A stretch of 64,000 nucleotides of DNA from Ampelocalamus luodianensis (lineage: Eukaryota; Streptophyta; Magnoliopsida; Poales; Poaceae): NCBI GenBank assembly GCA_036346255.1, contig JAYEVH010000226.1, forward strand, positions 186,001-250,000, read 5' to 3'. Below, in pieces: positions 1 to 12,185 of the stretch (within the stretch, counting starts at the first letter, position 1; each line of letters opens with the position of its first letter). The notes under the pieces were generated by a model. That model searched no databases. It worked only from the letters and a program-made list of their open reading frames with translations, and had not been told where the DNA came from. The position numbers and the translations under genes are program-made.

Positions 1-2085
1 TAAAAGTTTTCTACAAATCTAGCTTTTGCATTAGCTCTAGGAATAACAAACGAGGATGCACATTTTTGTCTTAAAGCATTCAATCTTTCCTTTTTCTCTT
101 TCTTAACACGTCTAAAGCAAAATTCATGCAAGTGTCCATCTCTACCACAATAGGTGCAACAAAATTTAACATAATCAGAATTCTTTTGAGATGATAAGCT
201 GGCACCAACAACATTACTAGAGGAGCTTTGCACAAAACCAGCAGATTTGAACACAGTTTGTTTTGGTTCAGATTTTACTTCAAATTTTCCAGGTTCAAGA
301 AATTTAGCAACCGTAAGAGGATTATTCTTGGCATGCTCAACAAAATTAAATCCTAGACCATGATTTTTAACACTTACTTTTGACTTGTCTAGAATCATAT
401 TCAAATTTTTCTTGCCAAAAGAAAATCTTTCTAAAGTGTCCTTCAGATACTCAATTTCTTTAGCTAGAGTAGGACAAACAATTGCATGTGATGATTCATT
501 CACAATCTTCTTAGAAGCACTAGACTGAGCCAACTTTTCTTTTCAAGAAAATCATTAAGTTGTCTAGTCAAAGCTTCTATTTCTATGGTAAGTTTAGGAC
601 AGTTTAGAGCAAGAAGCTATTTCATGATAGAGCATCTGTTGAATTGTTTCCTGAGATGAATTAAGTCTAGCTTCTAGCAATCCACAATTAGAGCAAGTTT
701 TAATCTGAGCATTACAAGAATCATGTGTCAATCTTAGTTCATCAAGTTTAGCAGTTACATCCTCAAGTTGAACTAAGGTTGATGCATTAATTGTTCTAGC
801 AGCTTCTAATTCAGAGTGTAAAACTTGACAAGACTCACAATTTTCATCATCAGGAACAGAAGCTCTAAGTCTATTAATTTCAGAAGTTAAGTTTTCAACA
901 AGACAATTATTTTCTTTCAGTTTCTTTTTAGTCTTTTTCAACTCAATAGCAAGTTTAATCAAACCATCTTCAAGTTCATCATATGATGGTCTTACCTCAT
1001 CGGGATCACTGTCATCGTCGTCGTTGTTGTCGTTTCTTGCCATGAAGCACATGCCCGTGAAGTCGTCGTTGTTCTTCTTCTTACCTTTAGCATCATCATT
1101 GTCGTGGTCATCGTCGTCACAGCTTTCATATTCCACATCACTCAGATCAAGATGCTCGATAGCTGAAAGAACCTTTTCAGCAAATTTTCGACGGAAATTA
1201 CCACCCTTGGTGTTGTTGTTCTTGGATGGCCGACGACGGTAGTTCTTGTCTTCCTTGATCATCTTCCCCTTGAGCTTGGGACAATCCACTTTAATGTGAC
1301 CTGGCTACTTCGTTCTTATGTTGTTGAGTGCCTTGTATGCCCGTGAGGAGATCAACACCAAATCCTCTTCAGGGAGCTGTTCAAACTGTTCCTCTGAAAA
1401 AGAAGACAAAACAGACAAAGGAAAAGAACTCGACGAAGTATCCTGCACGGGGTTAGTCACAAGTGCTAAAGATGAAGATTTATCAATTTTAGATGGAAAA
1501 GCTTCCATCTCATAGGTTTTCAATCTAGAGAAAAGATCATCCATGGTTAAAGTATCTAGATCGATAGTTTGATTGATAGTTGTGACAACCATCAACCATT
1601 CAGGATCTAAAGATCTCAAAATTTTAGTTGCATTATCTTCATCAGTAGGAATAACATCAACTCCACGCAAATTACTTAATATCTTTTCAAAGCGAGCAAA
1701 AAGATCATCAATAGATTCACCAGGCTTCATAGCAAAATCAGAATATTCTTTTTGATAAAGATTTTTACTCTCTTTCTTAATTTTAGTGGTTCCCTCATGA
1801 TAATCGCAAAGAGTCTTCCAAATTAAGTGGGCAGAATTAATATGAGCTACACGATCAAATTCTTTGCGAGAAATTCCTTGAAACAGCAAGTTCTGAGCTT
1901 GGGCATTTAAATCAACATCGGTTTATTTAGATCAATAACAATAACAGAACCACATAAGGTCTAGACACTTTATTCCACACATCACTACCTTGAGCCTCAA
2001 TATAAGCTTGCATACGACACTTCCAAAAGCGAAATCAGTACCATCTAGCATGGGGGGACGATTCACATACCTCTCTCGACGCCAT
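1..2085 (-). pseudogene. Ty1/copia gag (UBN2 type), broken, runs off left edge
   Basis: This is the capsid (gag) region of a copia retrotransposon on the minus strand. The start is taken at 2085, just after the primer binding site, giving MASREV. Downstream frames show the copia gag pattern LDGTDFAFWKCRM (about 2050-2010), then a UBN2-like helical block at 1889-1305 and a lysine-rich stretch with a CPKLKGK zinc-knuckle remnant (about 1280). An acidic, coiled-coil-like tail follows at 1150-594, with a second CCHC knuckle (CTYCGRDGHLHEFC) near 165-115. The frame changes near 2030, 1900, 1300 and 600, so no single protein is made. Protease and pol would lie left of the window. Superfamily is confident; lineage is not assigned. 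Confidence 0.8.
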
Positions 2086-2107
2086 AGCAACCTTGCTCGA
2101 TACCACT

Positions 2108-3212
2108 TGTAGGATCGTTAATGACAATCGAGGGGTGAATGATTGTAATACCTAATGAATCTTTTCAACAATCCTGCTATTTTCTTGTTGTCCAAACTGC
2201 AAACACAACTAAAATACAAAGTGCTAACAAGAAAACAGAACAGAGAATCAATTTTCTCTTTCCATCGGTTGATCTTTTATCGTACACCAAAGCAACAATG
2301 TCACTTTCAAGCTACATTGCATGAAAGAAAACAAAGCTTTCTTTGTACTTGTCTTCCGTGCAGTGGCTGGCGTAGGAAATTAAATCGCGCCACAGGCAAG
2401 GTCATGCGTTCGCTCGTAGTGAGGCCCGTCAATCAAGAAGAGCGATTCCGTGCCGCTGGCCTGGCTTCATGGCGCGCAGTCGAAGAACGGGTGAAAGCGA
2501 CGTCGGGATGAAAATAGGGGAGCGCTTCGCGAGCGAGACGTGCGGTGCTCTGCTCCGTGGTAGCACGCCAACCGAGGCGAAGAGAGGCAACCGTGCGAGA
2601 CAGAAAAAGACGACGATAGATTGATGAATCGCGCACAAAAGCCTCGGCCGTCGCCGAAACCCCAAAAACCAAATTCTCTCGACTATAACCCTAACAGCCG
2701 CACGGAGTCTTGAAAAACCGTGACCTTAACCTTGTCCACGCACAAGGGCTTAAATACCTCTATAGTCACCAACCCTAATGACCCATGTATGGCCCACTAG
2801 TATTAAGGCCCAATACATGAACTTAGCATCTGATTAGACAAATCAATCCAGTCCAATTTTAGACACCCTAAAATTGTCACGTGTCGTAGCCTCCGGACTA
2901 CACATCCGTAGCTCCACCACACATCATCCAGCTTTGACCTCCACGCGCTCCAACTCGAGCCCGACCGTCTCCTCCAGCACCCTTGACCCTTCGGACCATA
3001 ACTTTGCACCAAGTCATCTCCCGGTCACCGCCGTAGACCACGATCGCCTCCGAGTTACCCTGCACATGCAAAGACCAAAACACCATCTTTTCCCGGCACA
3101 AGTTCTTTCCAACTTGACCGACATAAGTCCACACACGCTACACGCCTCAAATAACATCAGTACCCAACATTGTCAATTATTCATCACTAAAATATTCTAG
3201 ACCTGACCACAT
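2108..3212 (-). repeat. LTR of the left-edge copia element
   Basis: The LTR is transcribed leftwards. On the plus strand it starts TGTAGGATCG at 2108 and probably ends TCTAACA at 3212, giving short inverted ends (TGTTAG..CCTACA on the minus strand). Immediately internal, 2105-2091 on the minus strand reads TGGTATCGAGCAAGG, a primer binding site matching the 3' end of initiator methionine tRNA, two bases from the LTR. A TATA-like TATTTAAG lies near 2755 on the minus strand, which fits a U3 of about 450 bases. The right boundary is inferred from the inverted terminus only, because the partner LTR and target duplication are outside the window. Confidence 0.6.
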
Positions 3213-4622
3213 GGTCTAACAACTTCCTTAAAAAAAAATTTAAGAAATGAGTATCCAACTTTAACTGTTTATGAACTTACCATTCTGTCCAGTGACATTG
3301 GTTTAGTAATATTCATGATGTTGATTGCTCTCTTTCCCGACAAGAGCTGTAGGAGCACCATACCAAAGCTGTATACATCCCCTGCAGCATTCACCCTTGT
3401 GGTTGTGGCGGTACTCTGGATCGACGTAGCCAAAAGTTCCTCTAACTTCAGAGTTTACACGCGATACGCCTATGTCTATGAGTCGACAGTCCAAAATCCG
3501 ACAGTTTGGGCTCCATAAGTCCATATCAACCCCAAGAAGTATATTGGTTGGCTGTAATAGCATGTATGAATTTGACATTACTTGAATTTGCAGATGTACT
3601 GAAGTCTTTCAGATCATGCAACCAGTCTTGACGTCACGGTGAACAATGAAGCCTTCAGGGTATATATGAATATGAAGGAGCCATAGGCCGCAAGCGCTGC
3701 CAAGTGCGATCTGAAGCCTCTGAATCCATCACAGGTTCTTATCCTTCCCTGCAATTAACTTGTATACTTTTAGTCCTTACATTACATATTTAGTACATCC
3801 TGTCGTTTCCTCAAAAAGTTACTTACCAAATTGCCATTCTGATAGGTTACCATTGATGCACAGCTCATACACAAGGAAGCACTCGTCCTGCCCATAACAA
3901 TAACCTCTTAATGACACAAGCTTTGGATGCCTGACATGTGAGAGGCTTGTAATTTCCCTTAGGAAGGTTTTGGCACGTTCATTCTTAACGATGTGCTTCA
4001 CTGCAACAGGCCAGCCATTTGCAAGCACTCCTTTCTACACTTTCCCTGGAAATCATATCAGGAAGGTGCATCCAACTTTCAGAGCAAGTATAACCTACTG
4101 AACGTGGCTATTACATTCTACTTCTCATGTTCTTTCATCACAATTACACTTCCATCTGTTTTGTGGAATAAAGATCCTAATTCTCACCTGACTAGTATTG
4201 TCGTGTACCTGCAATGCCCTGGCCAATGACGTTTGCTGGACTCAAGTTTTCAATTGGGGTGTATCTCTCTTTGATAGACATCTGCTTGCGGGTAACCTCC
4301 TGATACTCAACGGAGGCCGCAGCGACCTCTGCAAGATAATAATGCACAATTGCACAGTGCTATTAGCCTATTACCGAGTAAAACCATCAGTATGTGTAAA
4401 TTGATTGCTGATTAGTGAAATTACCAATGTCCTTTTTTTTATGGTTTGAGCTTGTATGTGTTAAAGATAATACTAGAGTTAGAGATAGGATTCTATAGAT
4501 GTAATCGGAACCAACACAATTCATGATCCGGCAAGAATACGATACGGAAACATGCGTAAACTCCTGTAATCCCAGTCAGGATTGGACTCGGTTTGTAATC
4601 TCCTGTAATCCCGAGTCATGAT

Positions 4623-4891
4623 TGAAAGAAATCTGTAGTTTGGATCAAAGAGGAAAACAGAACAGAGGACAATTTCTCACGCCCTGAAACGAGTCCGTGA
4701 GTCCTGCTGTTATATTGCCGCAATACCGTATCATGAATAGTGTATACGGCAAGGAGGTTACAATCGTACAGGCTGTTTACAGGTTGTTTGCTTACAGATA
4801 ACAGAGAGACTCCAGATTTGTTTGGAGTTCTATCTCTAACAGTATACATAATCTAAACATCTTATCTGAAGTCTAGAGACGTATTTTGACA
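4623..4891 (-). repeat. 3' LTR of nested copia element
   Basis: 269 bases, beginning TGAAAGAAAT and ending ATTTTGACA on the plus strand. It is nearly identical to 9081-9349, with differences at the first bases after TGAAAGAAA, at AGAAC/AGAAT and at CTGCTG/CTGCTT. Confidence 0.92.
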
Positions 4892-5058
4892 GCCTCCCTC
4901 AATCTCAACTCGAGGAACAAGATTGAGATTGCCTCAACCGCTCAAACTCGCACAGAAGTGGTTTTGTGAAAATGTCAGATATCTGACCACGAGATGAAAT
5001 AAAACGTATATCAAGCATCTTGTGTGCCACTCTTTCTCTTACGAAATGATAATCCACT

Positions 5059-8000
5059 TCAATGTGCTTGGTTCGAGCGTGAAAACCGGATTTCTTTGAA
5101 AGATACGTTGCTCCCGATTATCACACCACGAGACGGTGGTCTCGATGAAAAATCAGTTCTTTCAAAGAAGGATCGTATCGGATGATTTGCTGTCACATTC
5201 GCGATAGCCTTATACTCTGATTCGGTACTTGATCTAGAGACTGTAGGCTGTTTACGAGAGCTCCACAAAAGTAGATTCTCACCGAAAAACACAGCAAAGC
5301 CTCCCGTCGATCTTCTGTCATCTGGGCAACCAGCCCAGTCTGAATCAGAAAAGGCGTGAAGGAGATTAGACGCTGACTTCTTGATATGTAATCCCATGGT
5401 TAGAGTACCTTTTAGATACCGAAGTATTCGTTTTACAGCTGACCAGTGATCACTTGTTGGCGTTTGCAAGTATTGACACACTCGATTGACTGAAAACGAT
5501 ATATCAGGCCTTGTGATTGTCAAATACCGAAGTGCACCGACAATACTTCTGTAATGAGTGGACTCTATTTCATTCAGAGGATTGCCTTGTACCTTGGACA
5601 GTCGATCAGTAGAAGCCATTGGAGTTGTACTGATCTTACAATTTAACATATTTGCCTTGCGAAGCACATCACCAACATATTTGGTCTGACTCAAAACAAC
5701 ACTGTCATCTCCTTTTGAGTGAATTACCTCAATGCCAAGGAAATAGTTCAGAACTCCTAGATCCTTGATAGCAAAGGATTTCTGAAGTTGACGAAGTAGA
5801 TCAATACTAGCTCCTTCAGATGAACTAGCAATGATAATATCGTCAACATAGATTAACATATACACTGTAATTCGAGTATCTCTGAAAATGAACAGAGAGT
5901 TATCAGCGCTTGAAGGAATAAATCCAAGCTCTTGCAACTTTGAACTCAACCTTGAGTACCAAGCCCTTGGTGCTTGTTTGAGCAGTAGAGAGCTTTATCC
6001 AACTTGCATACATGCTGTGGATACTCCTTATCTTCATACCCAATTGGTTGTTTCATAAAGACATCTTCCTCCAAGACACCATGCAGAAAAGCATTTTGCA
6101 CATCTGCTTGTCGCAAACTCCAACCTTTTGACACCGCAACAGAGAGAATTAGCCGAATTGTTGCAGGCTTGACTACGGGACTAAAGGTGTCTTCGTAGTC
6201 TATGCCATAACGTTGTTTGAATCCTTTTGCAACTAACCGAGCTTTATGCCGATCAACTGAGCCATCTGCTTTCCTTTTCAGTTTGAAGACCCACTTGCAA
6301 TCAATTAGATTCTGCGCTTGATCTCTTGGGACTAGATGCCAAGTTTTATTGTGCTGTAAAGCTGAGAATTCCACATCCATTGCTTGTCTCCATTTCAGAT
6401 CTTGTATTGCTTCATCATAAGAACTTGATTCTGTTTTCTCTACCTAGACAGAGAAACCTGTTCTCCCTTTTATAGGATATCGAATAGTTCCATCTGTGTA
6501 CTGTTTTGGCACTTGGATTCTATTCTGAAGCCTTGTTCTTACCCCCATCTGTTGTTGCACTTGTTCTTGTTGATCATTACTAGCATCAACTGATTCTTGC
6601 AAACTGGCGCTTGTACCTGAAGAATCTGCAGGACTAGCAAGGATTGAGTCAGTAGCACTGGACAAGGATGGACTAATATCAGCAACACTGTCATTCTCAA
6701 TGGAAGTTGGATGATGAATCGGGTTCAAGGATAAAGAAACAGACACAGGGAGAGGAATTAAAATATCATCCTGTGTAACTGTATGTGTTTGAGAAGATGA
6801 CTCTTGTGTAAAAGGAAACACATATTCATCAAAGATTACATCTCTAGAGATGTAGATCCGACCAGTAGCTCGATGGAGGCACTTGTACCCCTTATGCATA
6901 TGACTGTAACCTAAGAACACACATTGTTGTGATCGGAATTGGAGTTTGTGAGCATTATATGGCCTAAGATTGGGCCAACATGCACAGCCAAAACTTTTCA
7001 GAAACTGGTAATCAGGTTTCTTGCCAAAGATTTTTTCCAAGGGAGTCAGGAAGTTGATGACTCGACTAGGAATCCTATTGATAAAAAAGGTTGCTGTTTG
7101 GAAAGCATCACTCCAAAACTTCAGAGGCATAGAAGCTTGAGAGAGCAAAGAAAGCCCAATCTCCACAACGTGCCTATGCTTCCTCTCAGCAGAGCCATTT
7201 TGTTGGTGAGTATGAGGACAAGAAACTTGATGCTTTGTACCTACCTGATTGGGTGAGAATTCTATTCAAGGACTGATACAATCCACCCCAATCTGAATGG
7301 AGGCACATAATTTTTCTGTCTAGAAGTCGTTCTGCATGTTTCTGAAACTGAATGAAAACATTCACAACATCTGATTTTGCTTTGAGAGGATATAACCAAG
7401 TATATTTGCTGAAATCATCAATAAAGCTGACGTAATACTTATACCCTCCAACTGAGGTTACAGCAGGACCCCATACATCAGAGAATACAAGACTCAGGGG
7501 AAAAACTGACACACTTTCTGAATTAGAAAAGGGTAGCTGACGGCTTTTCCCTTGCCGACATGCATTACATATAGTTGCAATGTCTTTATTTGGAGCTCTT
7601 GGAAGTTTATTGGAGCAAGCACTCGATCTACTATTAAAGGAGATGGATGGCCAAGACGGCAATGCCATAAATTTCTTCAAGCTTTACACTATTGAAGGCA
7701 AACTTGGAAGGAGAAGTCCGAGTTGAACTTGGCAGTGGATACAAGCCTCTCTGACATCTACCGTGAAGGATGACCTTCTTCGTGAGCTGATCCTTAACAA
7801 AAAAAACGATCAGAGTGGAACTCAAGGAATACATCATTGTATTTGGTGAATCGATGTCTAAAGCGATTGCGTTTGATTTTAGGAACATATAATATGTTGT
7901 TCAACTTAAGGGAACGATCTAAGGAAGGAATATGAGAATGACCAGTGTGTGATATAGCCAAACCTGAGCCATTAGCCACTTGAACTTGATCTTTGCCATA

Positions 8001-9045
8001 GTATTTATCCTTGACCGATAGTTTATCAAGATCACCGGTGATATGATCCGTCGCTCCAGTGTCGGTGTACCAGCTTGGATCATCAGAATAGGAGTTCGTT
8101 ACCATAGATGCAGATCGATCCTCCACATGATAAGAGTGATCAAACCTATGGTAGCACTTTAGTGCAATATGTCCAGTTTTGCCACAAACTTGACATACTG
8201 GCCGCTTTGCTCCCCCTTGATTTCCACCTTGAAAATTGCTATCACCACGACCTCGGCCACGATTGCCACAGCCATGACCGCGTCCATTGCCACGGCCTTG
8301 GTGAAAATTATTGTTGCTTCGCTGAACATTGTTCGCAGAAGCATCAATCTAAATTGCTGTGCCACTGGATTCCTCTCTCATCTCATAGCTCATCATGTGA
8401 GCGTACAGATCCATGAGAGTCATGGGATCAGTTCTTGTACAGATGGAAGTAACCAAGGCATCATAATCAGGGCCTAGCCCGGCCAGCATATATGAGATGA
8501 TCTCCTCATCTCTCAATTGCTGACCAATTGCTCCCAACGTATCTGCATGACCTTTCATCTTGGCAAAATATTCTGCCATTGTCTGGTCACCCTTCTTGAA
8601 CGTGGTGAGTTGGACCCGCAGCTGCATGATTCTAGCTCTTGAACTTGATGCGAACATCGATTCCAGAGCATCCCAGACTTCTTTTGCAGTGGTGAAGAAA
8701 AGGACTTGAGCAAGAACCTCTTCAGATAGCGAGGAGAGGATTGCACTTAGCACCATCTGATCTTGTTGTAACCAGATAGTGTAAGCCGAGTTGCCAACTT
8801 CAATTGTCGTTCCTCGCCGGAAGAACACGAGAAATCGCCATCGCCTTTGGACGAACCGAAGTGCCATCTACGTAGCCAAGCAACTGCTGACCACGCAAGT
8901 ATGGCATGAGTTGAGCCTTCCACAGTAGGTAGTTGGTGCGAGTCAGCTTGACATTAATCAAGTGACCGAATGGCGGCGTTGGAAGAAGGCCGCCGGATGA
9001 GATAGCACCAACAGCGGAGACGGCACCATTGTTGCTCGTCGACAT
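5059..9045 (-). pseudogene. copia gag-pol of the nested element, several frameshifts
   Basis: Gag starts at 9045 (MSTSNNGAVS) with the motif LTRTNYLLWKAQL, and changes frame near 8860. A CCHC knuckle (CQVCGKTGHIALKC) lies near 8200-8159. The protease motif is DTGATDHITG near 8070. Integrase spans about 7890-6440 with frame breaks near 7800, 7650 and 7180. Reverse transcriptase starts in 6380-5946 (CKWVFKLK, ARLVAKGF) and continues in 5949-5059 with the catalytic YVDD at about 5850-5839. A base is missing near 6000, so ALYG..LKQAP is split. RNase H shows SDSDWAG and STESEYKA, then shifts frame near 5190. All domains are present but no uninterrupted polyprotein exists, so movement would need proteins from another copy. 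Confidence 0.88.
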
Positions 9046-9080
9046 GCTTGAGGATTGTGGTGTACCTCGCTCTGATACTA

Positions 9081-9349
9081 TGAAAGAAAGTTGTAGTTTG
9101 GATCAAAGAGGAAAACAGAATAGAGGACAATTTCTCACGCCCTGAAACGAGTCCGTGAGTCCTGCTTTTATATTGCCGCAATACCGTATCATGAATAGTG
9201 TATACGGCAAGGAGGTTACAATCGTACAGGCTGTTTACAGGTTGTTTGCTTACAGATAACAGAGAGACTCCAGATTTGTTTGGAGTTCTATCTCTAACAG
9301 TATACATAATCTAAACATCTTATCTGAAGTCTAGAGACGTATTTTGACA
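9081..9349 (-). repeat. 5' LTR of nested copia element
   Basis: 269 bases, same ends as the 4623-4891 copy. It lies next to the methionine-tRNA-type primer binding site, which marks it as the upstream LTR for minus-strand transcription. Confidence 0.92.
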
Positions 9350-9543
9350 ATGATTGGACTCGGCTTGTAATCTCTAACGTGTATAAATATAGACCAAGCC
9401 CCCTTGTCATATGTGCGGCTTTCTCAATCTATTTTTCAGTATGCTCTTCTCCTGAGGTGACAGGAAATGGCAACGACCCCACGATCACTGCTGCAGCGAG
9501 GCATCCAAGCAATACTTCATATCCTGCAGATAACTCCCAGGAG

Positions 9544-10640
9544 CTGAAAAATTCAAGAACAAATAAAAGGAAAGGGGAAAGAGAGGTAAGAAACACAAAC
9601 CTCTTTGCATTTAGCCTATGGGACGTATGGAAAGAACACAATATTGTTTTATCACCTTGTGATTGTTCTACTCAAATCAAATTAATATCATGGTCACTCT
9701 CTGACCAGTCGTTACTAGCAATAATGACTAGCCATTGCCGGCCAAGGGGTAGGAATGGAAGAAGCCAAAGCACTAAAAGTATTGGATCATATAAAATCGA
9801 GCTGGTCTCATGTTAGGTACATTGATTTGATTGCTTTGCATGATTTTAATCCATTTTGTTATGTTTTTGTGACATTGCTTTCTCTGTCGACCAAGTTAAT
9901 TAGTTTCTGCTGCTCTACCAAATGCATGCTTTCTCTGTCGACCAAGTTAATTAGTTTCTGCTGCTCTAGCAAATGCATGTTGAACTTTCGGATTGCTTAT
10001 TTGCTAAAGAGTTGTTGGGTTCTTCGGAGGTCCAATAGTGGTTTGGGCACATATAACCCTTACATTAGTCCGTGCATTTTGTCGGACCCCAAATTTGCAA
10101 TTTAGAATCTTTTGTGTTCACAAAGACTAGTTCCGAATCGGCACTAGTGCCTATAGTTACATCGTTGAATATCATTCACATATCACGAATATGTAAAGCT
10201 ACAATATTAAACAAAGCATAAATATATCTTCGACTTTGGATTTGCAGAATGGCTGGACAATCCAAATACCTTTCAAGATCAGCAACGGAAGCAGAATCAA
10301 AGTACACCACATGGAATCCTCACGATATATCCACAGGCAATCGACTTGGGTCCACGACCTAGTTCTTTGGCTTCTTGATCTTCAGTCTTGATGAATGCTC
10401 ATAAGTGCCCTCATAACCTTCTTTTATGCTTACTGACTAAAAGAATATATAAAGCGAGCATGAGTACACAACCGTACTCGCGAGCCAACATACAATGCAA
10501 TTATTATATATACAAGGCTAATCAAGGAAGGTTTATGGTTCTTTTATTTGCACAAAGCTAAGTTTGAATTAGATTATGTAGTAGCAATTCCTGAGACTTA
10601 GCATTTTAACTAACACAAGTTTTCATAAACTGAGTTTGTT
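9544..10640. other. AT-rich sequence without a recognised gene
   Basis: No gene is recognised. Upstream exons of the receptor-kinase pseudogene would be expected here on the minus strand, but no domain motif was found. A 51-bp tandem duplication lies within. From about 10240 the sequence resembles retrotransposon LTR material (GAGTACACAACCGTACTCG near 10465). Confidence 0.4.
9877..9978. repeat. 51-bp tandem duplication, two copies
   Basis: A unit starting GCTTTCTCTGTCGACCAAGT is repeated at 9877-9927 and 9928-9978, with one mismatch (ACC versus AGC). The near identity suggests a recent local duplication. It has no coding meaning that I can see. Confidence 0.9.
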
Positions 10641-10679
10641 GTAAAGTACTAGTAAAGGCTTCAATCTCCTATACCATTG

Positions 10680-12010
10680 AGTGGCTCCATCCACCCAATG
10701 CTCGTGTCACATCCCGTACTTATCACTGGTTCTCAACCAGGCCATCTCAACTCTCTGGGCTTCAACCCAACATTTTCAATCACTGGGCTCCCACCCATAC
10801 TCTCATTCCACCCACAAATTATTTTATAAAACTGAAAGCTACTTCAAGCAAGTTCTCGGCACCGCTCATGACCGTGAGCATGGCTATCCAGATAGTTTTC
10901 TTACTCTGCAGAGTTCGTACACTTTACCCACAAGAGACAATCAACTTATAATGTTTGCCTTGACACATTTCGTAGGTGTGCGACTAAGATGATTGCCACA
11001 AGACCTTTACAATACCCCACCTCAACGCAACCTCACACCGCTAGGTATCACCTCCTTGGGCCTCGCCCCCGGGAGGTCTCCCATTTGCGTCGTGCAGTTC
11101 CCGTGGTTTCATTACCCTCTACCAACACCGCATTCCCACCAATGGCGAAGCCACGCCGAGGCGAACATATTAGTTAGTCAGGTCATACCCATTATAGACT
11201 TGTGGTTGCACTGTTTTTACATGAGAGGTCATCACAAGATCCGTGCCCTTAATTGACTCAGGCGGTACATCCACATACCCACTCAGTCGTGCCCCCCAGC
11301 ACCAGCTACTCTTTTCAGCCACCCGAGTCTAAATCTGTTTTTGGGTTTTCACTTTTGTTTAGAAAATACTTTTCTACTCCAACATATCAGCTAGGCTCCT
11401 ACCCCGACTGTCTAATACCTTTTTCAAATGTTTTAATGATGTCGGGGCAAATCATTTCCCACATGTCAATGTATCTAAGTAAGGCTAAGCATGACACTTA
11501 AATACACACTTATTAACTAGTATGTAAACCATTAATTCTAGGGTGACAAAGGATAGTGTCCAAGTTCAAGGATGGAAGTTCATACCCAATTATTATTAAG
11601 GTATTAACTATGAGCTAGACCAACATAGTTGTATAAATCATAGCAATGCAATTTCATAATTTAAAACAATATAATTTGCATAATCTTATGAGCACAATGA
11701 TCAAAGTGTTGACTCGCCTTTGCTCAATATTCTGATAGTTGCATTGCCCAAGGTTTTGAAAACCTCAGTCCTGTTCTTGCTCAATGTTCTGATAATCTTG
11801 ATCTCGACCTCGTTCTTGTTGGGACTGTTGTTCCTGTCATGGCTTCAGAGTCTAACTATGCAAAATACGACTGAGCCCAAAAATGTCTGAAAACATTCAA
11901 ATGAAATCCAATAAATCCAAATACATTAAAACAAAAGGAAATACTTCGAATGAAAGTAAACACAGCTAATAATATCTTGGAAGAATGAAACATCCCTAAT
12001 GACGCTAAAC
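10680..12010. repeat. diverged LTR-like dispersed repeat, copy A
   Basis: A non-coding block with ordered landmarks: GAGGT/GTAGGTGTGCGACTAAG, then CACAAGACCTTTACA, a TCGCC..GGAGG..CCTC segment, GCGTGCAGTTC, and GACTTGTGGTTGC. The same landmarks occur in the same order at 18230-18540. The pattern fits LTR or untranslated retrotransposon DNA, but no gag or pol is present here. The family is not identified. Confidence 0.45.
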
Positions 12011-12017
12011 CCACTTA

Positions 12018-12185
12018 GTGGAGTTGATGAAGGAAATACTTCAGACGAAGTATAACCAAGGAAGTTGATGAAAAAAATACTTCAGACGAAGTATAACAAA
12101 GGAAGTTGATGAAGGAAATACTTCAGATGGAATGAAGTACATCTTGTGATAGTTGGGGCAAAGGAAATACTTCAGACGAAGTTGT
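12018..12185. repeat. about 41-bp minisatellite (AAATACTTCAGACGAAG)
   Basis: The phrase GAAGTTGATGAAGGAAATAC + TTCAGACGAAGTATAAC is repeated about three times between 12020 and 12130. A fourth, partial unit (AAGGAAATACTTCAGACGAA) follows at 12160-12180. It abuts the next LTR-like block. Confidence 0.7.

Larger units (their letters stand above)
4623..9349 (-). mobile_element. full-length Ty1/copia retrotransposon, 4727 bp, nested
   Basis: It has two 269-bp LTRs and perfect target duplications ATGAT at 4618-4622 and 9350-9354. The primer binding site is on the minus strand just inside the right LTR (TAGTATCAGAGCGAGG, 9080-9065). A purine-rich tract (TTGAGATTGAGGGAGGC on the minus strand) abuts the left LTR. 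The gene order on the minus strand is gag, protease, integrase, reverse transcriptase, RNase H, which defines copia. The LTRs differ at about four positions by eye, so insertion is recent. It is inserted inside an older solo LTR. Confidence 0.93.
4459..9438 (+). repeat. solo LTR (about 248 bp) split by a later copia insertion
   Basis: The two halves are 4459-4622 and 9355-9438. Removing the nested element gives one LTR starting TGTTAAAGAT and ending CTATTTTTCA, flanked on both sides by GTATG (4454-4458 and 9439-9443), a perfect 5-bp target duplication. A TATA box, TATAAATATA, lies near 9382 in plus orientation. No internal retroviral sequence belongs to it, so it is a solo LTR left by LTR-LTR recombination. 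It interrupts the transmembrane exon of the receptor-kinase pseudogene. Confidence 0.75.
3303..9543 (-). pseudogene. receptor-like serine/threonine kinase pseudogene, interrupted by nested LTR elements
   Basis: Minus-strand exons can be joined in consistent phase. 9543-9444 plus 4458-4425 give a transmembrane segment (VLLGCLAAAVIVGSLPF) and basic juxtamembrane. 4330-4209 lead into the glycine loop (IGQGIAG). 4045-3834 carry the kinase lysine (WPVAVKHI) and the hinge region. 3751 to about 3650 carry HRDVK. About 3565-3303 carry NILL, GTFGYVDPEY and GDVYSFGMVLLQLLSGK. The intron borders at 4425, 4330, 4209, 4045 and 3834 are GT..AG. Lesions: a stop in K-V-stop-K-G (about 4035), a stop after GKDKNL (about 3735), a frame slip that leaves DFGLS out of frame (about 3500), and an extra G before GDVYSF (about 3390). 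A solo LTR and a copia element sit in the transmembrane exon. The ectodomain is not recognised. This cannot encode a working kinase. Confidence 0.75.

Noticed and set aside
9379..9816. 145-codon plus-strand frame
   Set aside because: It starts inside the solo LTR; the same DNA reads in phase as the transmembrane exon of the minus-strand receptor kinase.
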